This document shows positions 49,349 through 56,509 of a DNA stretch of 64,000 bases, piece by piece. The number at the start of each line of letters is the position of its first letter. Positions within the stretch are counted from its first letter, which is position 1. The position numbers and the translations under genes are program-made. Source of the stretch: Lysobacter changpingensis (lineage in GTDB: Bacteria > Pseudomonadota > Gammaproteobacteria > Xanthomonadales > Xanthomonadaceae); NCBI RefSeq assembly GCF_017308985.1, contig NZ_JADWPE010000008.1, positions 114,875 to 178,874 on the forward strand, given 5' to 3'. The notes beneath the pieces are model-generated. The model saw only the letters and a list, made by a program, of their open reading frames with translations, was not told where the DNA came from and did no database searches.

Positions 49349-50626
49349 ATGGCAAAGACGACCCACCTTCTCAGCGACATCCAGATCAAGCGCTGGATCG
49401 CGAAGGGAGAGCCCGTAGCAAAGTCCGACGGCGATGGCCTGACATTCACCCTCTCCGCAAGCGGCACCGCCGCATGGGTGCTCCGATTCCGCATCGGCGG
49501 TCGCCGTAAGGAACTCACCCTCGGGAGCTATCCCGACATTGGACTCGCCGCCGCGCGTGAAAAGGCTCGCGCTCACCGTGCCGCTATCGACGAAGGACGC
49601 GACCCTGCTGCCGAGAAGCAGGAGCGGAAGACCCGCGCCATGGCGGCATGGACCATGCGCGATCTGGTGGACGACTACCGGGAGAAGTGCCTGACGGACG
49701 CAAGCCTCGCGCCGGGGACGCGCAAGTACCGGGAATACGACCTCAAAGGAGTTGTGCTGCCCCGCCTCGGATCACGCGAGGTCCAGCGCATCACCACCAC
49801 CGACATCGTGTCGGTCCTGATCGACATCAGGCGCACGTGGACGATCACCCGGCGGGTCAAGACCACCCTCTCCCAGCTATTCGATCACGCCATCGCCCTG
49901 AGCATCGTTTCGTCCAACCCCTGCGCCGGCATCAAGCTGAACGCGCTCAAGGGAAACCGCCCCCCAGTGCGGAAGCGCGTGATGCTGTCGGAGGACGAGC
50001 TGCGGACGCTCCTGCCGAGCATTGAAGAAACCATCGGGTTGGAGAACGCCCTCGCCTTCCGCATTTTGCTGGCCACCTGTGTCCGTACCGCCGAGCTGGT
50101 GAAGGCGAAGAAGGCCGACATCGATCTTGATCGCGAGGAATGGTGGGTGCCGGATGAGAACGTGAAGACCCGCACCGGCTTTCTGGTGCCGCTCACCCCC
50201 ACCGTCGCCGGCTGGTTCCGCGAGCTGATCGAACTCTCCGGCGGATCGGAATACCTGCTGCCGGCTCGTCAGGAACGGCGCAGGCGCAACGTGGGCGGGG
50301 ACACGCATGTGGCCGGAACAACCTTGTGGGCGGCGATCACCCGCGCCTTCGGCCGCAAGGAAATCGAAATCCGCAAATTCACCCCCCACGACACCCGCTC
50401 CACGGCCAAGGGCCACATGCGAAGCATGGGCGTCTCTCAGGAAATCTCCGAGGTCGCCCTGAATCACGTCCTGAAGGGCATGGATCGGGTTTATGACGTG
50501 CGCTCGGAAATCCCCGAACGCCGCGAAGCACTGGAGAAGTGGGCCAATTTCATCGTCGCCTGCGAGAAGGGCGAACCCAGCCCGGCGGCGACATCCAACG
50601 TCATCGCCTTCCGTCCCGCCGCCTGA
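49349..50626 (+). CDS. int: Tyrosine recombinase (island integrase)
   Basis: A 425-aa integrase with three parts: an arm-binding domain (DUF4102 type, KSDGDGLTFTLSASGTAAWVLRFRIGGRRKELTLGSYPDIGLAAAREKA, about 22-75), a core-binding SAM-like domain (about 100-190) and the catalytic domain. Catalytic residues are Arg246 (CVRTAEL), His347 and Arg350 (HDTR), His373 (LNH) and nucleophile Tyr382 (RVYD). P4-type integrases of this class usually target tRNA genes; here the target is a protein gene. Start ATG 49349 has AAGGG 12 bases upstream. Confidence 0.95.
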   Translation: MAKTTHLLSDIQIKRWIAKGEPVAKSDGDGLTFTLSASGTAAWVLRFRIGGRRKELTLGSYPDIGLAAAREKARAHRAAIDEGRDPAAEKQERKTRAMAAWTMRDLVDDYREKCLTDASLAPGTRKYREYDLKGVVLPRLGSREVQRITTTDIVSVLIDIRRTWTITRRVKTTLSQLFDHAIALSIVSSNPCAGIKLNALKGNRPPVRKRVMLSEDELRTLLPSIEETIGLENALAFRILLATCVRTAELVKAKKADIDLDREEWWVPDENVKTRTGFLVPLTPTVAGWFRELIELSGGSEYLLPARQERRRRNVGGDTHVAGTTLWAAITRAFGRKEIEIRKFTPHDTRSTAKGHMRSMGVSQEISEVALNHVLKGMDRVYDVRSEIPERREALEKWANFIVACEKGEPSPAATSNVIAFRPAA

Positions 50627-50641
50627 CCCGAACCGATCACC

Positions 50642-51760
50642 ATGGGAAACCCCACAGAACCCCGTCGCATCCGGTTGGCCGACTACTTCATCGAGCAACG
50701 CTTGGGCGCTAGCCGGGAAGCAGCAATCGACCTCTACGCGCGGATATACAGCGGCGAGTTGAGAGCCTTCTACACTCCGCCGCCGCCGGCTCCGGTCGAT
50801 TTGGACTGGAAGATGAGGCTGTTACGACATGGCCTTAATGATCCCCCGCCGACGCCTATGCCCGCCGAAATCCCGGCGCTGGATCGACCCAAGATCAAGA
50901 CCGAGATTGGAAAGGCCGCGAGGGGCATGGATGCAGATATGGCGCTACTGGATTCCCTCGTGCTGGAAATCCCCATTGCCATACCCGCGAGCAACGAACC
51001 GGAGGCTCGTGAAGTGGTAGTAGACAATGCGGAGGCCGTCGCGACCGCTGAAGAAGTGTTCGCCTATATCGCCGGCATCGCTGCGCATCCTGCGTATACG
51101 GCGAAGTTCCAAGGTGACCTGACCACGCCCGGCTTGCGCATCCCGTTCACTGCCGATGGGGACACCTTTGCTGCCGTCGCCAGTACCGGCCGGCGCGTAA
51201 TCTGGCTGCATACCTACGGCGAGCGCATGCCCGATGCGGGACAGGGACGGCCCGAAGGCGCACCGCGTGTGTCTGCCGACGCGCGCCCGACGGTTCCGAA
51301 GGACGGCGCCATTCCGCCCCACGCGGCCCTGCCGGAGGAGTTGCGCTACGACGCGGAAAAGCAGCGCCTACACCTCGGGAGCGATGGCTACATCGATCAT
51401 GTATTGCCGGCGGTCTGGGCCTACGAGGTCGATGGAAAGCAGGTGATAACCCAGTGGTTTAGCTATCGGAAACGCGACCGTAGCAAACCGCAAATGGGAG
51501 ATAAGCGCCCGCCGTCGCCTCTGCAGGCAATCCAGCCCGACCACTGGCTGGCCGAATACACGACCGACCTACTGGACTTGCTCAACGTGTTGACCCTACT
51601 GGTCGAGTTGGAACCAGAACAGGCGAGTTTGCTAGACAAGGTCTGTAATGGCCCGCTGGTTTCCGAAGCTGAGTTGCAGGCTGAGGGGGCTCTCGGAGCG
51701 CCGCCGGCTGGGATCGTTGTCGAAGACTCGAACGAAAAAGTGCAGCAGGGTCTGTTCTAG
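50642..51760 (+). CDS. Orphan protein with Type ISP restriction enzyme-like C-terminal specificity domain
   Basis: A 372-aa cytosolic protein starting 15 bp after the integrase. The first 120 residues (RLADYFIEQRLGASREAAIDLYARIYSGELRAFYTPPPP, then a Pro/Glu-rich linker) are not recognised. From about residue 165 the pattern LRIPFTADGDTFAAVASTGRRVIWLHTYGERM ... LRYDAEKQRLHLGSDGYIDHVLPAVWAYEVDGKQVITQWFSYRKRDRSKPQMGDKRPPSPLQAIQPDHWLAEYTTDLLDLLNVLTLLVELEP resembles the C-terminal target-recognition domain of Type ISP (LlaBIII-like) enzymes. The nuclease, helicase and methyltransferase parts are missing here and nearby. It may bind DNA alone, or be a relic. The family match is from memory of the pattern. 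Confidence 0.7.
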   Translation: MGNPTEPRRIRLADYFIEQRLGASREAAIDLYARIYSGELRAFYTPPPPAPVDLDWKMRLLRHGLNDPPPTPMPAEIPALDRPKIKTEIGKAARGMDADMALLDSLVLEIPIAIPASNEPEAREVVVDNAEAVATAEEVFAYIAGIAAHPAYTAKFQGDLTTPGLRIPFTADGDTFAAVASTGRRVIWLHTYGERMPDAGQGRPEGAPRVSADARPTVPKDGAIPPHAALPEELRYDAEKQRLHLGSDGYIDHVLPAVWAYEVDGKQVITQWFSYRKRDRSKPQMGDKRPPSPLQAIQPDHWLAEYTTDLLDLLNVLTLLVELEPEQASLLDKVCNGPLVSEAELQAEGALGAPPAGIVVEDSNEKVQQGLF

Positions 51761-51952
51761 GGGCCAGAGGCAACCTAGGCATTTCCGCTGCTGCCTAGTA
51801 AGCCAAGACTTTCTTACTGTCTTCACAGGGGAAGGCTCGACGCCAACGCGAGCCCTTCCCGTTACCCCTCTGCGGCCTCGGCGCCAGTATCTCGGTCGCC
51901 CCCGTGGATTCCTTGATACCCTCAGGGCAAGGGTCATAGCCAAGGGGGCGCA
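51761..51952. other. Non-coding gap upstream of tcmP
   Basis: 192 bp without a gene. A promoter for tcmP should lie here. The segment CTTTCTTACTGTCTTCACAG near 51810 is AT-richer than its surroundings, but no clear -35/-10 pair was found. Confidence 0.4.
51942..51948 (+). promoter_or_regulatory. Ribosome binding site AAGGGGG for tcmP
   Basis: AAGGGGG ends four bases before the GTG at 51953, supporting that non-ATG start. Confidence 0.6.
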
Positions 51953-52819
51953 GTGACACAGCACAGGTTCGGCGGACACTGGACAGAGGCCAAGCTCTCC
52001 GTCTTGGGGCACTACCTAGGAGCCTTCTCAACTGCGCTAAAGGGGAAAGGCTTCCAACTCCGCTATATCGATGCGTTTGCTGGTTCCGGGAAGTTTGTAC
52101 CTATTAGAGGCGACGGGCGCGAACGCCTTGGATCAGCGCAGATCGCTTTGACCGTCTCTGGCTTCCATCGTTATCACTTCATTGAGATGAAGCCCCGTCG
52201 CTGCAAGGCACTCCGTCAATTGGCGGAGATGCAGCCGCACAAGGGAATCGAAGTCCACGAGGGCGACGCAAATCAGCATTTGGCAGAAATCTGTCGAAGC
52301 ACGGGCTGGAGGGGAACCCGGGCTGTCCTGTTTCTCGATCCCTATGGCATGCAGGTGGAATGGCAGACACTTGAGGCTGTAGCCAGCACTGGTGCTATCG
52401 ACGTTTGGTACCTGTTTCCACTAAGCGGTGTGACACGCCAGTTGGCGCTGAACCAAGACAAACTCGACGACGACAAACGGCGCTCGCTGGATCGCGTCCT
52501 AGGTACGCGCACATGGCGTGAAGCTTTCTACGCTGAAGAGCCAACTGGCGATCTCTTTGGCGCTGCGCCAGCCGTGGAGCGACACGCCGACTCTCTTGCA
52601 ATAGAGACATGGGTTACCGCCCGCCTTAGAACGCTATTTCCACTTGTGGAAGGACCGCTCGTCCTCCGACTTGGGCGTCACGGGAAGTTAGATAGCGGCC
52701 CACCACTATTCGGACTGTACTTTCTGGCAGCGAACAAGAGCCCAGCTGCCCAGCGAGCAGCCAGAAGCATAGCCACTGACATAATGGGTCGGCTCAAGAA
52801 GCAGGCCGGAATCCGGTAA
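51953..52819 (+). CDS. tcmP: Three-Cys-motif partner protein TcmP (methyltransferase-like)
   Basis: A 288-aa protein with a GTG start. Its architecture resembles a class I S-adenosylmethionine methyltransferase: DAFAGSG (40-46) as motif I, acidic Glu78 after strand 2 (FIEMKP), GDAN (104-107) and FLDPYGM (127-133) in the place of the catalytic DPPY motif. HWTEAKLSVLGHYLGAFSTAL at the start and DVWYLFPLSGVTRQL after the DPYG motif are typical of the TcmP family (TIGR04474), which is defined by pairing with a Gp37/Gp68 protein. That partner gene follows 49 bp later. The substrate is unknown. Confidence 0.85.
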   Translation: MTQHRFGGHWTEAKLSVLGHYLGAFSTALKGKGFQLRYIDAFAGSGKFVPIRGDGRERLGSAQIALTVSGFHRYHFIEMKPRRCKALRQLAEMQPHKGIEVHEGDANQHLAEICRSTGWRGTRAVLFLDPYGMQVEWQTLEAVASTGAIDVWYLFPLSGVTRQLALNQDKLDDDKRRSLDRVLGTRTWREAFYAEEPTGDLFGAAPAVERHADSLAIETWVTARLRTLFPLVEGPLVLRLGRHGKLDSGPPLFGLYFLAANKSPAAQRAARSIATDIMGRLKKQAGIR

Positions 52820-52856
52820 GCCGTGCACGGCGCTAGAATTTGACGGACAGGTCCAT

Positions 52857-52861
52857 GGAGG
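52857..52861 (+). promoter_or_regulatory. Ribosome binding site GGAGG for the Gp37/Gp68-type gene
   Basis: A perfect GGAGG seven bases before the ATG at 52869. Confidence 0.65.
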
Positions 52862-52868
52862 CAGCCCC

Positions 52869-53615
52869 ATGACTACCAAATCGCGCATCGAATGGACTGA
52901 GAGTACATGGAATCCGGTTGTAGGCTGCACCAAGCTGTCTGCTGGGTGTAAGCACTGTTACGCCGAAGTCATGGCCCGCCGCCTGCAGGCGATTGGCGTA
53001 CCCGGCTACGAACAGGGCTTCCGTAAGGTACGCACGCTACCTGAGCGACTTGGCGAGCCGCTTCAGCGTAGAAAGCCTACGGTCTATTTCGTCAATTCTA
53101 TGAGCGATCTTTTCCACGAGCAGGTGCCCGACTCGTTCATCGATCGTGTGTTTCAAACCATGCGATCCGCGCATTGGCACACTTTCCAAGTGCTCACCAA
53201 GCGCGCGGACCGAATGGCGGAGTTCACTTCCGAGCACTCAATCCCGGACAACGTTTGGATGGGAGTATCGGTGGAGAACAAGCGGCACGGCGTTCCCCGC
53301 ATCGACCACCTACGTCAGGTTCCGGCGAAGACGCGCTTCCTTAGCGTCGAGCCCCTCCTAGAGGACGTAGGCGACCTGAACCTCGCCGGCATTCACTGGG
53401 TCATCGTTGGCGGCGAGTCCGGTCACGGAGCACGTCCGATGAAAGCCGAATGGGTACGGCGTGTCCATCGCGCTTGCGATGCACAAGGTGTGCACTTCTT
53501 CTTTAAGCAGTGGGGCGCCCATGGCGCCGATGGGGTGCGTCGTTCCAAGAAGGCCAACGGTCGCGAACTGGACGGATCGAGCTTCAACGCTATGCCTGTC
53601 CTCGCAGGTTCGTAG
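52869..53615 (+). CDS. Phage Gp37/Gp68 family (DUF5131) three-cysteine protein
   Basis: A 248-aa protein of PF07505. It opens with IEWTESTWNPVVGCTKLSAGCKHCYAE, giving Cys20, Cys27 and Cys30 (CX6CX2C), a likely iron-sulfur cluster site recalling radical SAM enzymes. Other family motifs: YFVNSMSDLFHEQVP, QVLTKRADRM, WMGVSVEN, RFLSVEPLLEDV, HWVIVGGESGHGARPM and FFFKQWGA at the end. The family was named from mycobacteriophage proteins and occurs in phages and islands, often beside TcmP. The enzymatic activity is not established. The stop lies 2 bp from the convergent stop of the next gene. Confidence 0.9.
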   Translation: MTTKSRIEWTESTWNPVVGCTKLSAGCKHCYAEVMARRLQAIGVPGYEQGFRKVRTLPERLGEPLQRRKPTVYFVNSMSDLFHEQVPDSFIDRVFQTMRSAHWHTFQVLTKRADRMAEFTSEHSIPDNVWMGVSVENKRHGVPRIDHLRQVPAKTRFLSVEPLLEDVGDLNLAGIHWVIVGGESGHGARPMKAEWVRRVHRACDAQGVHFFFKQWGAHGADGVRRSKKANGRELDGSSFNAMPVLAGS

Positions 53616-53617
53616 CC

Positions 53618-54220
53618 TCAATCGCGGCGGTACTTTTCCTGTTCCTGCTTGATGCGATCGGCCACTGCGTCGTCGAGAGTAGCCTCGTGGATCTCATAAA
53701 TCTGCAACGGAACAAGAATGCACCGCAGCAGCGCCACAGCAGTAAATCCAAAGCAGACGGCACCAACTATGCGCTGCGCAGCTACGTCAAGACTGAGCGC
53801 AAAGAAGCACAGCCACACAATGGCAAAGACGGCGCTCAACACCGCAGCAAATAGCGTCTGAGCCTGTGAAGAAAGCAAGAACTTTATCCGCCTCGCGTAA
53901 GCCTGAAGCTCTTCTAAGGTCAATGCCGATGCCTGTTCGATCCGCCCTGTGAACAGCATCAAGGTCACCATGAACCCCGCGAGCAGGCTACCCAACGCAA
54001 TGACACCAGCGAGCAACGCAAAGAGCGTGTTCTCTCGCTGAGCGGACATGAAAGCTGGGGCGACATGCCAACCGACCCAAGCCCCCACGGACAGAGGCAC
54101 TGCAAATGCAATTAAGTGGCGAGCGCTGAATCCAGCGCCCGCCGTCAACCCGCCCATTGCTCTAAGGGCTGACCAACTCGCCGTCCATTCTTCCGGCAGA
54201 AGTCGCATCGAAGTGCTCAC
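53618..54220 (-). CDS. Four-TM membrane protein of unknown function (island cargo)
   Basis: A 200-aa protein with GTG start at 54220; an ATG four codons later (54208) is possible. Helices are at about 34-56, 65-90, 118-143 and 149-173, arranged as two hairpins joined by a charged loop (RIEQASALTLEELQAYARRIK). The tail is acidic to basic (IYEIHEATLDDAVADRIKQEQEKYRRD). No known motif. It follows the 325-aa gene by 5 bp on the same strand and is probably cotranscribed. A membrane protein paired with a soluble partner in an island could be a toxin or effector, which is inference. Confidence 0.7.
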   Translation of the reverse strand: MSTSMRLLPEEWTASWSALRAMGGLTAGAGFSARHLIAFAVPLSVGAWVGWHVAPAFMSAQRENTLFALLAGVIALGSLLAGFMVTLMLFTGRIEQASALTLEELQAYARRIKFLLSSQAQTLFAAVLSAVFAIVWLCFFALSLDVAAQRIVGAVCFGFTAVALLRCILVPLQIYEIHEATLDDAVADRIKQEQEKYRRD

Positions 54221-54225
54221 GTCAC

Positions 54226-55203
54226 TCAGTCATCATCTTGATCGATCAATCGCGCCCCAGCCGGCCGACCTTCACTGTCAATAATGCGCCACCCGTCGTT
54301 ATCGGGGCGTCGCAACTCGTCTAGGTAGTTCCACATGGTGTCCTCAATGTCAGCCATGTTGTACGCGCCTGACGGGTTCAACTGAATGTCCATGCGACGC
54401 TTTTCAACAAACTTCCGCAATCCCGTAATCTTCTGCCCGTCGCGCAGATGCACGGCGACGGAATCTAGACCGTTATCGGCAGCGTATTCGTCCAGAGCGG
54501 CGATCCCTTTATTGGTGTTCTCGCCATCGGGAAACTCAATATCCGCATGTACGACTGCGCGACCGCCGGCCCATTGCTTCAGCCTACTCAATCGGAAAGA
54601 CAGTGGACGCCTTCTGTTCGTTGTGGACGTTGCAAGCCGCGCGCTGATTCTTTCCACGCCACCAGCGGCGGCGATTGATCTGCGCAAGTCCGCACCTACA
54701 ACATCCATCAGTTCGATACCCGGAAGCGTAGGATCGACGTGTGCGCGCAGCAGGTTCGTCAGCGCAAGTGCTAGCGTCGCCGTACCTCCACCTCCCTTCT
54801 CGACTTCGATGATCGCGCTCTGCCCGAAGAACAACGCGCGGTAGCTATGAATAACTTGCCGCGTCTGACCCGTAGCGGGATCGACAATCGGATTCGCGTT
54901 GATTGGCAGCGAGTTGGCGGTGAAGTCTGGCGTGGTCTGCTCCGGTGCCACGCCATTGACGTAACAAACGCATTCGATCAGATAGCCGTCTCGCCCATTG
55001 CGACGCTTGCCGCGATTGATATAGAAGCAGGTCGTTCCTAACCCAACACCAGCAGGGGCCGGAAGATGGCGGGCTCCGACAGTGGCGGCATTGGCCATCA
55101 AGGTCCTAAGCAAAGTGTCCATCGCCGGGGGGACGAACCCCCTTCTGCGACCAGACTTAAAACGAACGATCTTGAGCGCAAAGCTCCTTTTTGCGGTTGG
55201 CAT
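54226..55203 (-). CDS. Unrecognised soluble protein (island cargo, 325 aa)
   Basis: A 325-aa protein; the ATG at 55203 is chosen because AAGGGA lies 4-10 bases upstream, although the frame is open 48 codons further. The N-terminus is basic (MPTAKRSFALKIVRFKSGRRRGFVPPAMDTLLRTL). The middle has FFGQSAIIEVEKGGGGTATLALALTNLLRAHVD and a Gly-rich turn; later parts include GGVERISARLATSTTNRRRPLSFRLSRLKQW and VVHADIEFPDGEN. The C-terminus is acidic. I recognise no family, catalytic motif or helix-turn-helix. It is the first gene of a two-gene unit with the four-TM protein. Codon use is less GC-biased than in the flanks. Confidence 0.7.
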   Translation of the reverse strand: MPTAKRSFALKIVRFKSGRRRGFVPPAMDTLLRTLMANAATVGARHLPAPAGVGLGTTCFYINRGKRRNGRDGYLIECVCYVNGVAPEQTTPDFTANSLPINANPIVDPATGQTRQVIHSYRALFFGQSAIIEVEKGGGGTATLALALTNLLRAHVDPTLPGIELMDVVGADLRRSIAAAGGVERISARLATSTTNRRRPLSFRLSRLKQWAGGRAVVHADIEFPDGENTNKGIAALDEYAADNGLDSVAVHLRDGQKITGLRKFVEKRRMDIQLNPSGAYNMADIEDTMWNYLDELRRPDNDGWRIIDSEGRPAGARLIDQDDD

Positions 55204-55207
55204 CCGG

Positions 55208-55213
55208 TCCCTT
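55208..55213 (-). promoter_or_regulatory. Ribosome binding site AAGGGA for the 325-aa cargo gene
   Basis: On the - strand AAGGGA precedes the ATG at 55203 with four bases between (CCGG). This supports the shorter start. Confidence 0.5.
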
Positions 55214-55351
55214 CCGGCAATTGGTTGGGGATTGAATACCCCAACGGGCAACGATGTTCCACTTTGCCGTCCATGCAGGCCCCTCGCATCTGCGGCCGAA
55301 TGGCTGCTGTAGCCTTTAGCCAGCAGTAAGGCTGCGCGGCTCGACACCTAC

Positions 55352-55390
55352 CTACCCAGCGCTCCGAATTTGGGTAGCCAGCCGGGTAGC
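55352..55390. promoter_or_regulatory. Putative right arm-type integrase binding sites
   Basis: CTACCCAGC (55352-55360), TGGGTAGCCAGCC (55371-55383) and an overlapping CCGGGTAGC (55382-55390). Each is identical to a motif next to the integrase at the left end. Confidence 0.6.
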
Positions 55391-55454
55391 CGGGGCAGAA
55401 TCGTGAGCCGTATGGCGCCACAAGATTTTGATTTACAAGGGATAATTTCAATTC

Positions 55455-56222
55455 GTGAAAATCGCCAGCTGGAACGTCAATTCGCTCAACGTGCGCCTGC
55501 CGCACCTGGAACAGTGGCTCGCCGCGTCCTCGCCGGACATCGTCGCGCTGCAGGAAACCAAGCTCGAGGACGCGAAGTTCCCGGACGATCCGCTGATCGC
55601 GATGGGTTATCGCAGCGTGTTCGCCGGGCAGAAGACCTACAACGGCGTGGCCGTGCTCTCGCGCGAGCGCGCGGTGGACGTGCAGGTCGGCGTGCCGGGC
55701 TTCGAGGACGAGCAGAAGCGCGTGCTCGCCGCGACCGTGGGCGACCTGCGCATCGTCAACCTGTACGTGGTGAACGGGCAGGACGTGGGCACCGAGAAGT
55801 ACGCCTACAAGCTGCGCTGGCTGGAAGCCGTGCACGACTGGCTGGCGCAGGAGCTGGTCACGCATCCGCGCATGATCGTGCTGGGCGATTTCAACATCGC
55901 GCCGGACGAGCGCGACGTGCACGATCCGGCCGTGTGGAACGACGCGCACATCCTGACCTCGCGCGCCGAGCGCGACGCGCTGCAGCGGCTGGTGTCGCTG
56001 GGGCTGCACGATGCGTACCGCGCGCTCAATCCCGAGGAGAAGCAGTTCAGCTGGTGGGATTACCGGCAGGGCGGCTTCCGCCGCAACCTGGGGCTGCGCA
56101 TCGACCTGACGCTTGTGTCCGAAGCGCTGCGCCCGCACGCGGTGGCGTCGGGCATCGACCGCGAACCGCGGACGTGGGACCGGCCGAGCGATCACGCGCC
56201 GGCGTGGGTGGAGCTGGGTTAA
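55455..56222 (+). CDS. xthA: Exodeoxyribonuclease III, restored at the right island junction
   Basis: A 255-aa AP endonuclease/3'-5' exonuclease of base-excision repair. MKIASWNVNSLNVRLPHLEQWL, ALQETKLEDAKFP (metal-binding Glu), LYVVNGQDVGTEKYAYK, VLGDFNIAPDERDVHDP and catalytic RPSDHAPAWVEL are all present. The first codons (GTG AAA ATC GCC AGC TGG AA) come from the island end and replace the original ATG AAG ... now stranded at 49151. The new start is GTG with a distant AAGG (about 55437-55440) and a -10-like GATAAT at 55441, so expression may differ from the native gene. Confidence 0.93.
   Translation: MKIASWNVNSLNVRLPHLEQWLAASSPDIVALQETKLEDAKFPDDPLIAMGYRSVFAGQKTYNGVAVLSRERAVDVQVGVPGFEDEQKRVLAATVGDLRIVNLYVVNGQDVGTEKYAYKLRWLEAVHDWLAQELVTHPRMIVLGDFNIAPDERDVHDPAVWNDAHILTSRAERDALQRLVSLGLHDAYRALNPEEKQFSWWDYRQGGFRRNLGLRIDLTLVSEALRPHAVASGIDREPRTWDRPSDHAPAWVELG
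55461..55474. repeat. Right attachment core (attR)
   Basis: ATCGCCAGCTGGAA, identical to 49157-49170, at codons 3-7 of xthA. Confidence 0.75.
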
Positions 56223-56312
56223 GCCGCACGTTGGCCTGCCGATGCGCGGAGCGGGTCAGCCCGCTCAACGTCATCCCGGGATCGCGGTGTTCCCGGACGA
56301 CGATGTTCCTTT

Positions 56313-56387
56313 GTAGCCCGGGTAAGCGAAGCGCACCCGGGTCGGAGAAGCGACCGCCCCCCGGTGCGCTTCGCTTACCCGGGCTAC
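56313..56387. repeat. GTAG REP palindrome, copy 8
   Basis: GTAGCCCGGGTAAGCGAAGC and inverted partner ending CCCGGGCTAC, between convergent xthA and the aryl-acid ligase. An inverted relative of the CGTCATTCCAGCG palindrome follows at about 56410-56442. Confidence 0.85.
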
Positions 56388-56509
56388 AAGAACGCAGGAA
56401 AGGCGAATGGGTTCCCGCTCTCGCTGGAATGACGGTGAAGGTGGCTTCAGGCGATCGGCTGCGGAAGACGTGACACCAACCCGGCTTTCGTCCTGACGAC
56501 GGGAGCCCG

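Larger units (their letters stand above)
49157..55474. mobile_element. Integrative genomic island inserted in xthA
   Basis: About 6.3 kb bounded by a 14-bp direct repeat and carrying a tyrosine recombinase next to the left end. GC content is visibly lower and codon use more relaxed than in the flanks. Arm-type motifs are shared between the two ends: TGGGTAGCCAGCC at 49300-49312 and 55371-55383, CCGGGTAGC at 49287-49295 and 55382-55390, and CTACCCAGC at 49319-49327 and 55352-55360. Cargo: orphan Type ISP-like specificity protein, TcmP, Gp37/Gp68-type protein, a four-TM protein and an unrecognised protein. No conjugation, replication or excisionase gene is seen, so it is either mobilised in trans or fixed. 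Confidence 0.88.

Noticed and set aside
49049..49350. tRNA gene as the island target.
   Set aside because: No cloverleaf or TTCGANTC arm is seen at either junction; the duplicated core is coding sequence of xthA.
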